Assembly: GCA_014380705.1 (NCBI GenBank)
Contig: JACMJI010000200.1
Coordinates: 1-10,573, forward strand
Direction: 5' to 3'
Length of the DNA stretch: 10,573 nucleotides
Source of the DNA: Gorillibacterium sp.
GTDB taxonomy: Bacteria; Bacillota; Bacilli; Paenibacillales; NBRC-103111
The notes beneath the pieces are model-generated. The model was not told where the DNA came from and did not search any database. It saw only the letters and a list, made by a program, of their open reading frames with translations. Shown in pieces: positions 1-5,509 of the stretch (position 1 is its first letter; the number at the start of each line of letters is the position of its first letter). Both the position numbers and the translations under genes were made by a program.

Positions 1-4
1 AAAA

Positions 5-9
5 CCTCC
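5..9 (-). promoter_or_regulatory. Probable ribosome binding site of a minus-strand gene just outside the left edge
   Basis: The first bases read CCGGAGGTTTT on the minus strand. GGAGG is a strong Shine-Dalgarno match and only four bases separate it from the window edge. With usual Bacillota spacing of 5 to 10 bases, a start codon would lie a few bases outside the window. That gene would be divergent from the plus-strand unit starting at 204, sharing the roughly 200-base intergenic region. This is inference from one motif; the gene itself is not visible. Confidence 0.4.
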
Positions 10-25
10 GGTTAATTGTCTTCTG

Positions 26-49
26 CAGCTAGTCTAAATAACAGCTAGT
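26..49. repeat. Two direct copies of CAGCTAGT, 16 bp apart
   Basis: CAGCTAGT occurs at 26-33 and again at 42-49, separated by eight A/T-rich bases. The copies are perfect and sit upstream of the putative off-window minus-strand gene, where an activator or repressor could bind. A period of 16 bp is not a whole number of helical turns, and two 8-mers can recur by chance, so the functional reading is weak. Confidence 0.25.
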
Positions 50-121
50 AAACAGAGGCACCTAATAGTAAAATGGACTTATATTCATTTATTCGTTTAT
101 GATCGCATAGCCTGCTGATTA

Positions 122-150
122 TTCACTGAACATGAGACGATTTACATAAT
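122..150 (+). promoter_or_regulatory. Candidate sigma-A promoter for the small membrane protein unit
   Basis: TTCACT at 122-127 (4 of 6 to TTGACA) and CATAAT at 145-150 (5 of 6 to TATAAT) are 17 bp apart. Transcription would start near 157 and give a leader of about 45 bases before the ATG at 204. The surroundings are A/T rich, so other hexamer pairs are possible, for example TATCAT at 152-157. No other gene is visible in the 1-203 region. Confidence 0.4.
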
Positions 151-203
151 TTATCATACCTTTAGAAGATTAAAAATTCCAATACTTTCTCCCAGGTGAT
201 CCT

Positions 204-359
204 ATGTTTTCTTACCTTGCAATCGCTTGTATGGCCATTTACGTTGCAGTTAAATGGCTGCTTCAACACCAACAGAAAATGAAAACACCGTCTCCCGATG
301 TTATGGATCGGGAACTTCTTCAACTTCTTAATCCGGGGCGTGATATAGATGCCAACTAA
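204..359 (+). CDS. Small single-pass membrane protein, 51 aa, unknown function
   Basis: This short frame is preceded by AGGTGA at 194-199, four bases before the ATG, a usable though close ribosome binding site. The product starts with a hydrophobic helix at about residues 4 to 20 (YLAIACMAIYVAVKWLL). A polar tail of about 30 residues follows and ends NPGRDIDAN. There is no cleavage-like motif, so it is probably a membrane-anchored protein rather than a secreted one. Its last 11 bases overlap the start of the zinc-ribbon gene at 349, in another frame, which suggests translational coupling and a shared role in the membrane. I do not recognise the family. The support is start-site quality, hydrophobic pattern and overlap, not homology. 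Confidence 0.6.
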   Translation: MFSYLAIACMAIYVAVKWLLQHQQKMKTPSPDVMDRELLQLLNPGRDIDAN

Positions 360-1290
360 GATTGCCGCACATTTCTCAGCAACGCGAGTTACTAAGCATG
401 CGTTTGAGCGGCTCCGCTATTGCCGTAAATGTGAGTCATTTACTTCTCTGCGACAAGAGAACTGTCCAAACTGTAAGCGAAAAAGAACATTCCAACCCGT
501 ATCACAAATGGGTTTGACGCGTTCCCGGCTAGGTTTGGCAATCGAAATCGTACTCCTCGCGGCTATCACTATTACTGCTGCTGCCCTCGCCCAGAATGAT
601 GCGGAGCTTTACGCATCAATCATTTGTGGTGCAGCGCTAGTCACGGCTCATCTCTTTCTCCGAGCAAGGTACTCCGCCTCAATCAAGCAGTACCGTCTCT
701 ATCGCACGTTGATCTCCAAAATCCGAAGGATCGCCGATGGACTGGATGCGGATGAGAAAATAGCCGAGCTGGATTATGAGGAAGGGCACTATAAAGCCTG
801 CTATGAAAAGCTGCGGGAAACGGGACATTTTCTGTTCGATGATCGCCTCCGCAATAATAAAGTACTATGCTTGAATCGCTTCGAGTTAAGGAAGGATATG
901 AATTTAGAGCTGGAAACTGTCGTTCCACGTAAATTCAGCAAGCCATTCAACACCTATCTATTAGAAGTCTCCAAGGTAAGCCCCGAGCTTATCCGAGAAC
1001 ATACACTGGACTACGTTTTACGCCACCGTGCTGAAATCGAGAAAAGAAACCATGGCAAGGAACTGCTAACAAATATAACGAGCGCTGCACTAAGGCGAAG
1101 GAGTAATTTCGTCTTCTGCCAGTATTTAATAGCCGACTATGCTGAGTTTCTACCAAGGGACCGGTTCTATCGCCTCTGCGCTATGCTCACCGATCATTCA
1201 AACGAAAGCTACCCTGGCCTGCTATCGAGGGTCAAGGAAATAGCGATCACGCACTATCCCTCAGATCCAGAGATTATTAATCTGCTTTAA
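349..1290 (+). CDS. Membrane protein with N-terminal zinc ribbon, 313 aa, unknown function
   Basis: The N-terminal part holds two CxxC knuckles, CRKC at residues 25-28 and CPNC at 39-42, spaced as in a treble-clef or rubredoxin-like zinc ribbon. Two hydrophobic stretches follow, about residues 61-81 and 86-105, joined by a short acidic loop (QNDAE). Basic residues before the first and after the second predict a hairpin with both ends in the cytoplasm. The remaining 200 residues are soluble, charged and mainly helical, with TPR-like spacing near 135-175 (LDYEEGHYKACYEKL), though I would not call a repeat domain. The start overlaps the upstream 51-residue gene, and GGGGCG at 335-340 is only a weak ribosome binding site, so translation probably depends on the upstream gene. 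No function is recognised. A sensor or assembly scaffold at the membrane would fit but is inference. Confidence 0.75.
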   Translation: MPTKIAAHFSATRVTKHAFERLRYCRKCESFTSLRQENCPNCKRKRTFQPVSQMGLTRSRLGLAIEIVLLAAITITAAALAQNDAELYASIICGAALVTAHLFLRARYSASIKQYRLYRTLISKIRRIADGLDADEKIAELDYEEGHYKACYEKLRETGHFLFDDRLRNNKVLCLNRFELRKDMNLELETVVPRKFSKPFNTYLLEVSKVSPELIREHTLDYVLRHRAEIEKRNHGKELLTNITSAALRRRSNFVFCQYLIADYAEFLPRDRFYRLCAMLTDHSNESYPGLLSRVKEIAITHYPSDPEIINLL

Positions 1291-1363
1291 GGAAAGGCCG
1301 CCCTCTTATTGACGGTTCAATCCTTTCTTACCCTGCACCTCACATTAGCACTTTCTACTCATG

Positions 1364-1418
1364 AGCACAAAGAAACACCCGACAGCATGAAGCCAAAGGT
1401 CGGGCGTTTCTATGTGCT
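1364..1418 (-). terminator. Rho-independent terminator of the XRE regulator gene
   Basis: AGCACAAAGAAACACCCGAC at 1364-1383 pairs with 1399-1418 over 20 positions with only two non-Watson-Crick pairs, around a 15-base loop. Read on the minus strand, one of these is an acceptable G-U pair, and the GC-rich upper stem leads into GGGTGTTTCTTTGTG, a broken U-tract. On the plus strand the same pair is an A-C mismatch and the following run is poorer. It therefore fits best as terminator of the minus-strand regulator, and may also stop read-through from the gene ending at 1290. Confidence 0.7.
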
Positions 1419-1420
1419 TT

Positions 1421-1466
1421 AAGTTAAGAAGTTAAGAAGTTAAGAAGTTAAGAAGTTAAGAAGTTA
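1421..1466. repeat. Tandem repeat of an 8-bp unit, five full copies plus a partial
   Basis: AAGTTAAG is repeated without error at 1421-1460, and a sixth partial copy AAGTTA fills 1461-1466. The last three bases form the TAA stop of the minus-strand XRE gene, so the array lies exactly between that stop codon and its terminator. On the minus strand the unit is CTTAACTT. The perfect identity suggests recent slippage expansion. As each unit carries TAA and 8 is not a multiple of 3, the array supplies stops in all three frames. Confidence 0.9.
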
Positions 1467-1820
1467 TAGTGTTTCATAGGGGTCGATAAGAATTTCTCTT
1501 ACAATATTTCTTGCCATCCGCACTTGATGAGGTTTTTTTGTGCGAAGCGTTTTGACAATCTCCTGAAGGTCTGCCTCCGATTCCGTATACTTCTCCTCCT
1601 GATCTATATAGGTGAAGAGCTGGGACATACTTACCTCCAATGCTTGAGAAATCTTCACAAGATTGAGTAGGGACACATTCTTCTCCCCACGTTCAATTTG
1701 TCCTATGTAGGAATAATGAAATCCTCCACGTTCGCCTAACATTTCTTGAGAAAGGCCTCTTTCCTTGCGTAAGTCCCGTACCCGATGTCCGACCAACTTT
1801 AAATATTCATTTTCCATCAT
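1464..1820 (-). CDS. XRE-family transcriptional regulator, 118 aa
   Basis: Residues 10-66 form a Cro/C1-type helix-turn-helix with the expected signature: LRKERGLSQEMLGE for the first helices, then HYSYIGQIERG at 35-45 as recognition helix, and LVKISQALEVSMSQLF closing the fold. The pattern resembles controller (C) proteins of restriction-modification systems and similar small regulators. The tail, residues 75-118, is charged and helical and may serve for dimerisation. On the minus strand GGGGTG lies three bases before the first of two adjacent ATG codons, so the start could be at 1820 or 1817; the second gives better spacing. A near-perfect -10 (TATAAT) overlaps an inverted repeat just upstream, consistent with autorepression. 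It is divergent from the HEPN-like gene at 1967, which it may also control; that is inference. Confidence 0.9.
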   Translation of the reverse strand: MMENEYLKLVGHRVRDLRKERGLSQEMLGERGGFHYSYIGQIERGEKNVSLLNLVKISQALEVSMSQLFTYIDQEEKYTESEADLQEIVKTLRTKKPHQVRMARNIVREILIDPYETL

Positions 1821-1847
1821 CTACACCCCATTATAGAAAAAGTGTAG
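1821..1847. promoter_or_regulatory. Inverted repeat CTACAC-N15-GTGTAG, candidate operator
   Basis: CTACAC at 1821-1826 and GTGTAG at 1842-1847 are perfect inverted copies whose corresponding bases lie on average 21 bp apart, two helical turns, as expected for a dimeric helix-turn-helix protein. The -10 hexamer of the XRE gene (1830-1835) lies between the arms, so binding would block its own transcription. The 6-bp arms are short enough to arise by chance, and binding by this regulator is inference from position. Confidence 0.4.
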
Positions 1848-1859
1848 AGAAGTTTACAA
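1830..1859 (-). promoter_or_regulatory. Promoter of the XRE regulator gene
   Basis: On the minus strand TTGTAA (plus coordinates 1854-1859, 4 of 6 to consensus) and TATAAT (1830-1835, perfect) are separated by 18 bp. Transcription would begin around 1823, giving a very short leader in front of the ATG pair at 1820 and 1817. If it starts there, the GGGGTG ribosome binding site would be only partly in the transcript, so the true start point may differ by some bases. Confidence 0.5.
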
Positions 1860-1899
1860 CCACTAAAAATAGGCATTTGAATACAATTATCAAGTAATT

Positions 1900-1932
1900 T
1901 GATATTTATAAATCATATCATTGCTGTATAAT
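1900..1932 (+). promoter_or_regulatory. Promoter and palindromic region of the HEPN-like gene
   Basis: A perfect TATAAT lies at 1927-1932, 18 bases before AAGGAG at 1951-1956, itself 10 bases from the ATG. No good -35 hexamer is present at 16-18 bp; TTGATA at 1899-1904 is too far away (22 bp). TGATAT at 1900-1905 and ATATCA at 1915-1920 are perfect inverted copies, and ATTTATAAAT at 1904-1913 is a 10-bp palindrome. The weak -35 beside inverted repeats suggests that a protein either activates or blocks this promoter. Confidence 0.4.
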
Positions 1933-1966
1933 AAAGAAAAGAGAAGTTAAAAGGAGTAAACTTGCA

Positions 1967-2371
1967 ATGAATTCAACGTGGACGAAGCAGGGAATGATTC
2001 AATTCTTAACTATTGAGTCTCATACTTGCATGGAAAAAGCATTCGTTTTTCACCGTCAGGGACTACACAAGCAGAGTCTTACATCCGTCGATCAGGCCAT
2101 TCGCTGTATATTTACTGCGTGCTATATGAAGGAGAACGAAACCACATTACTGAAGACACACATTTCCGATGACGAATTATTCAGTACCATTCGCAGCCAT
2201 TATCATTTGGACCTAAATGGTGATCTACTGCTCAGTACAGCGTGCTTTCTGGCCGAGCACTATGACCTCATGATTGACCAACACCAACCCTCAAAAGAGC
2301 AAATCAAAAACATGCTGATGAAGATTACTCTGCTGCTGGAGCACATAATCCGGCAGTTGTTATCTGCTTAA
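1967..2371 (+). CDS. HEPN-like all-helical protein, 134 aa, uncertain
   Basis: The product is cytoplasmic and predicted all-helical. Residues 22-100 follow the layout of HEPN-domain proteins: a first helix with repeated small residues (GLHKQSLTSVDQAIRCIF, 32-49), an aromatic/Ala pair (ACYMK), the KTHISDDELFSTI segment (63-75) matching the usual KTH..L pattern, and LAEHYDLMI (95-103) where many members have R.aDY. The catalytic RNase motif of active members (R followed by 4 to 6 residues and H near the last helix) is not seen, so RNase activity is not supported. AAGGAG at 1951-1956 fixes the start. It is divergent from the XRE gene, an arrangement reminiscent of regulator/effector pairs. Family assignment is by pattern only; it could be another small helical bundle. 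Confidence 0.75.
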   Translation: MNSTWTKQGMIQFLTIESHTCMEKAFVFHRQGLHKQSLTSVDQAIRCIFTACYMKENETTLLKTHISDDELFSTIRSHYHLDLNGDLLLSTACFLAEHYDLMIDQHQPSKEQIKNMLMKITLLLEHIIRQLLSA

Positions 2372-2374
2372 GAA

Positions 2375-2423
2375 AAAGATCGCATTCCCCTTTGGCCAAA
2401 TCGGCTTAGGAAATGCGATCTTT
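2375..2423. terminator. Bidirectional terminator between the HEPN-like and DUF1128 genes
   Basis: AAAGATCGCATTCC at 2375-2388 pairs with GGAAATGCGATCTTT at 2409-2423, twelve continuous pairs plus two beyond a one-base bulge, around a 20-base loop. On the plus strand it begins four bases after the stop of the HEPN-like gene and ends in CTTTATT. On the minus strand the stem is followed by TTTTTCTT, so it can also serve the minus-strand DUF1128 gene that ends at 2494. Confidence 0.8.
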
Positions 2424-2493
2424 ATTGCTCAATGGAAGATACCCATGTGGAAATGACTTTCTCGACAGTTGGAGAACTTTTTTAGAGCTTCTG

Positions 2494-2715
2494 CTACTTT
2501 CGCAAGCGTCCCAACTCCTGCACAATCGCGTCCATTTCACTGACACTAAAGGCTGATCTACCATTCACATGCTCATAAAGTTCCAATAGATCTTCATACT
2601 TTTCTTCGTCGAAATGTTCAGGCTTAATGGCTGCACCGGAGGCCACACGCAGCTTCGTCTTAATCGCCTCAATCATAAACTCAATATTTTCTTTTGTTGG
2701 TTGAGATAAATTCAT
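2494..2715 (-). CDS. DUF1128 (UPF0435, YfkK-like) protein, 73 aa
   Basis: This small cytoplasmic protein matches the DUF1128/UPF0435 family of Bacillota in length and pattern: MNLSQPTKENIEFMIEAIKT at the start, AIKPEHFDEEKYEDLLELYE in the middle and FSVSEMDAIVQELGRLRK at the end. Its function is not known. The frame is open three codons further (to 2724), but that ATG directly abuts GAAAGGA and could not use it. The ATG at 2715 has the same AAGGA nine bases away, so it is taken as the start. The gene lies 46 bases downstream of yigZ on the same strand and is probably co-transcribed, although TATAAT on the minus strand (2749-2754) could give it its own promoter. Confidence 0.9.
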   Translation of the reverse strand: MNLSQPTKENIEFMIEAIKTKLRVASGAAIKPEHFDEEKYEDLLELYEHVNGRSAFSVSEMDAIVQELGRLRK

Positions 2716-2748
2716 GGGTACCATCCTTTCGTCACTTCACCGACCCTA

Positions 2749-2754
2749 ATTATA
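2749..2754 (-). promoter_or_regulatory. Candidate -10 element for the DUF1128 gene
   Basis: Minus-strand TATAAT lies in the short gap between yigZ and the DUF1128 gene, about 20 bases before the ribosome binding site. The only TTG-like partner, TTGAGC at 2767-2772 in the end of yigZ, is 12 bp away, too close for a standard promoter. Any independent promoter would therefore lack a good -35. Confidence 0.25.
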
Positions 2755-2761
2755 ATACAGA

Positions 2762-3400
2762 TCACAGCTCAATAGGGACACTGATGTAGCTTGTTCCACC
2801 AATTGAAACCCGTCCTTGACCGTTCGTGATATCCGTGAGCCAAGTCATGAATTCTTCCACTTGGGTATGTAGAGGAAGGCAGTGCAGAATCACCCTCTCG
2901 CCAAAACTTGTCTCACCCAGTCGTGTACCGCGGTTGCGTAATTCATTCTCAACCTTGCCTAGCCAAGTATAATCAACCTCTAAATAAACATCCTGATGCA
3001 GTACCCGGTTGATCGGCTTTGCCGCAGCAATTCCGATGACCGCCCCATCCGTGTACGCACGAATCAGGCCGCCTGCCCCGAGCATTATCCCTCCAAAGTA
3101 TCGTGTGACAACAACCGCTGTATTTTTAAGACCCTGATGCTTGATCACCTCAAGAATGGGCTTACCTGCTGTTCCACCAGGCTCGCCATCATCCGATTGC
3201 TTCTGACAATCATCCCGTTCTCCAATGACATAGGCGGAGCAATTATGCGTGGCGTTATAATGTTCCTTTTTAATCGCGGCTATGAAGCGGACAGCCTCTT
3301 CCTCGCTGCTTACCGGACAAGCATGACCAATAAATCGCGATTTACGAATGACGATCTCCGCAGAACCGGAGACTTCTACAGTCTTATAAGCTTCTAACAT
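2762..3400 (-). CDS. yigZ: YigZ/YvyE family protein (IMPACT domain), 212 aa
   Basis: Residues 15-125 form the IMPACT/UPF0029 domain. Its signature runs from GKPILEVIKHQG at 79-90 to VVVTRYFGGIMLGAGG at 96-111, with the preceding YNATHNCSAYVIG and QKQSDDGEPGGTAGKP segments also typical. Residues 140-210 match the C-terminal DUF1949 ferredoxin-like domain. Bacterial members (E. coli YigZ, B. subtilis YvyE) are cytoplasmic; eukaryotic IMPACT acts in translation control, but the bacterial role is unclear. The frame is open 13 codons further upstream (to 3439), yet AAGGAG lies eight bases before the ATG at 3400 and gives a product of the family's usual length, so that start is chosen. It is followed on the same strand by the DUF1128 gene. 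Confidence 0.93.
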   Translation of the reverse strand: MLEAYKTVEVSGSAEIVIRKSRFIGHACPVSSEEEAVRFIAAIKKEHYNATHNCSAYVIGERDDCQKQSDDGEPGGTAGKPILEVIKHQGLKNTAVVVTRYFGGIMLGAGGLIRAYTDGAVIGIAAAKPINRVLHQDVYLEVDYTWLGKVENELRNRGTRLGETSFGERVILHCLPLHTQVEEFMTWLTDITNGQGRVSIGGTSYISVPIEL

Positions 3401-3488
3401 GAGTCGCACTCCTTGTAGAAATAAACTAAACCTACGCATGAACGCATACGTTTACATAATGGGAGGTATGACCAGAGTTCGCTTTACA

Positions 3489-3683
3489 TACGAACAGCCG
3501 AACAAAATTCTGGCTGAGACCGGAACAGATATGTCACAGTTTCCGACACCTGGCCATTTATGTTCCTTCGAAAATATGCTTTATTGTAGCATGGGTGAGC
3601 AGCTATGCGCAAAAATCATAAGCGCCTCGGGGCAATCTTTTAGATCAAAACAATCCGTTGACGGTTTCTCAAGAATCCACTAA
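3489..3683 (+). pseudogene. Decayed C-terminal fragment of an IS110-family transposase
   Basis: The gap between yigZ and the transporter operon holds an open plus-strand stretch encoding KILAETGTDMSQFPTPGHLC, then SFENMLYCSMGEQ and a basic tail. This matches the conserved segment of IS110/IS116/IS902 transposases, where ILAEIGTDMSxFPTAxHLASWAGLxPGN is the usual form. The match degrades after HLCS: the expected W-A-G-L-x-P-G is F-E-N-M-L-Y-C. Only about 65 residues of a protein of some 400 remain, with no catalytic DEDD part, no good ribosome binding site, and no inverted repeats or element ends visible. It is read as a remnant of an old insertion. Assignment is from remembered family consensus; a chance open frame is possible but unlikely given the run GTDMSQFPT. 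Confidence 0.6.
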
Positions 3684-3686
3684 AGT
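3658..3686 (+). promoter_or_regulatory. Candidate promoter of the ABC transporter operon
   Basis: TTGACG at 3658-3663 (5 of 6 to consensus) and TAAAGT at 3681-3686 (4 of 6) are 17 bp apart. Transcription would start near 3692, downstream of the possible GTG start at 3689 and upstream of the ATG at 3758, which supports the latter as start of the first transporter gene. The -35 lies inside the transposase remnant. No terminator or riboswitch-like structure was seen in 3401-3757. Confidence 0.4.
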
Positions 3687-3757
3687 GAGTGGAGAACAAG
3701 TGTTTCCAGTTTTACATGCCACTTAGCAAACTTGCCCGGAAAGGAAAATTTAAGCTT

Positions 3758-5509
3758 ATGAAACGCGTCAAGATCCCGCTTCGAGAATATGTCCGACTGC
3801 TCGCAGGTTATTTAAAGCCTCAGTGGAAAAGTGTTGTGCTGCTTGCCTTTCTGCTCACTCTCTCCATCGCTATGCAGCTTATAAACCCACAGATTATCCG
3901 TTATTTCATCGATTCGGCACAGGAGCAGACAGACAAAAATCGGCTTTATTATGCTGCTGGACTTTTTATTGTCGTCTCCCTTGTCTACCAGCTCATAACC
4001 TTGGTTGTTACCTATATAAGTGAGAATGTAGGCTGGACGGCGACAAATCAATTGCGCGGAGATGTTGCTTCCCATTGCTTGCGCCTGGATCAATCTTTTC
4101 ATAAGAATCATTCGTCCGGTTCTCTAATTGAACGGGTGGACGGAGACATCAATGCCTTATCCAACTTTTTCTCCAAATTATCCGTGATGCTGCTGAGCAA
4201 TCTCGCTCTTGTTATCGGAATTCTACTCCTGTTGTTTCGGGAAGGCTGGCAGATCGGACTGGTCATGCTCGTCTTTGTTGTCGTTGCCTTTATGTCTATT
4301 CAATATGTACGGCGTTTTGCCGCTCCCTTCTGGACGAAGATGCGAGAGATCCATGCTGAGTTTTATGGTTTTCTCGGTGAGCATCTGGAAGGGACAGAGG
4401 ATACGCGTGCCAATGGGGCGACAGGGTTTGTGATGAACCGGTTTTATAGCATCCTCCGGCGCTGGCTGCCGATTCGCTTCAAAGCATTTATGGGCTTTGG
4501 CGCCATGTGGATCACGACCCTCATTCTTTTCGCGCTTGGTACGGCTATGGCTTTATTGGTCAGTGCTCATCTCTGGCGAATCGGAGCAATCACGATTGGT
4601 ACGGTTTATATGATTGTCTATTATACCGAGCTTTTGGCAAAACCTATTGAACAGATTCGAACCCAGATGGAGGATCTTCAAAAGGCTGATGCTAGTATTA
4701 CACGTATTAGCGAGCTTCTGGCGATTCGCTCTACTGTTCTGGACGGCAATGGCCCCAAGCCTGCAGCGGGTCCCTCCTCTGTTGTTTTTGATCAAGTTGA
4801 GTTCGGTTATGAAGAGGATATTGTCACGCTCGATGGACTAAGTTTTGAGTTAAAGCGTGGCCACTCGCTTGGTGTGCTCGGCCGGACCGGAAGCGGCAAG
4901 ACTACGCTTGCACGCCTATTGCTGCGTTTCCACGATCCCCGATCAGGTCGTATATTGCTAGATGGAAGGGATATCAGGGAACCCGAACTCGTTGAACTCC
5001 GCCGTCATGTTGGGATGGTAACTCAACAAATCGAGCTATTCCAAGGGACGGTTAAAGAGAACCTGACCTTCTATGACAATTCTGTAGCCGATGCTAGAAT
5101 TGAAGCTGTTTTAGTTGAACTCGGCCTTGCCGATTGGCTGAGCTCACAGCCGCTTGGTCTTAGCACGCCGCTAGAATCCGGAGGAAATGGCCTATCTGCT
5201 GGGGAGGCTCAGCTATTGGCTTTTGCTCGTGTGTTCCTGACTGATCCTGGCGTTGTCATTCTGGATGAGGCCTCCTCCAAGCTTGACCCAGCAACAGAGC
5301 AGAAAATTGTCCGTGCGATTGATAAGCTGATGCGTAATCGTACCTGCATCATCATTGCCCACCGTTTAGCTACGATCCGTCGGGTCGATGATATCCTTAT
5401 TCTAGAGAACGGCCAGATGATGGAGCACGGCAGGCGACAAGCGCTGGCTTCTGAACCGGAGTCCCGCTTTAGCCGAATTCTCATCACCGGAATGGAGGAC
5501 TTAGCCTAA
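3758..5509 (+). CDS. ABC exporter half-transporter A (fused TM and ATPase domains), 583 aa
   Basis: Type IV (MDR-like) exporter subunit with six membrane helices at about residues 25-45, 63-87, 140-160, 163-184, 245-270 and 276-292, then a nucleotide-binding domain. Motifs: Walker [10 protein letters not shown] (375-383, Lys381), Q-loop TQQ, signature LSAGEAQ (479-485) instead of LSGGQ, Walker B VVILDE with Asp503 and catalytic Glu504, D-loop SSKLD, H-loop His535. The signature is degenerate while the catalytic carboxylate is intact. The ATG at 3758 follows AAAGGA by about 12 bases. The frame continues upstream to a GTG at 3689 (606 aa) that lacks a good ribosome binding site and would add an atypical extension. 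Its stop overlaps the next transporter gene, so both are co-translated and probably form one heterodimer. The substrate cannot be told; multidrug, peptide or lipid export are all possible. Confidence 0.93.
   Translation: MKRVKIPLREYVRLLAGYLKPQWKSVVLLAFLLTLSIAMQLINPQIIRYFIDSAQEQTDKNRLYYAAGLFIVVSLVYQLITLVVTYISENVGWTATNQLRGDVASHCLRLDQSFHKNHSSGSLIERVDGDINALSNFFSKLSVMLLSNLALVIGILLLLFREGWQIGLVMLVFVVVAFMSIQYVRRFAAPFWTKMREIHAEFYGFLGEHLEGTEDTRANGATGFVMNRFYSILRRWLPIRFKAFMGFGAMWITTLILFALGTAMALLVSAHLWRIGAITIGTVYMIVYYTELLAKPIEQIRTQMEDLQKADASITRISELLAIRSTVLDGNGPKPAAGPSSVVFDQVEFGYEEDIVTLDGLSFELKRGHSLGVLGRTGSGKTTLARLLLRFHDPRSGRILLDGRDIREPELVELRRHVGMVTQQIELFQGTVKENLTFYDNSVADARIEAVLVELGLADWLSSQPLGLSTPLESGGNGLSAGEAQLLAFARVFLTDPGVVILDEASSKLDPATEQKIVRAIDKLMRNRTCIIIAHRLATIRRVDDILILENGQMMEHGRRQALASEPESRFSRILITGMEDLA

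Noticed and set aside
1371..1466. Possible CRISPR-like array because of regular repeats
   Set aside because: The unit is 8 bp with no spacers; it is a simple tandem repeat beside a terminator hairpin.
3689..3757. GTG start giving a 606-residue half-transporter A
   Set aside because: No good ribosome binding site, an atypical basic extension, and the predicted transcription start lies after it; the ATG at 3758 is preferred, although not proven.
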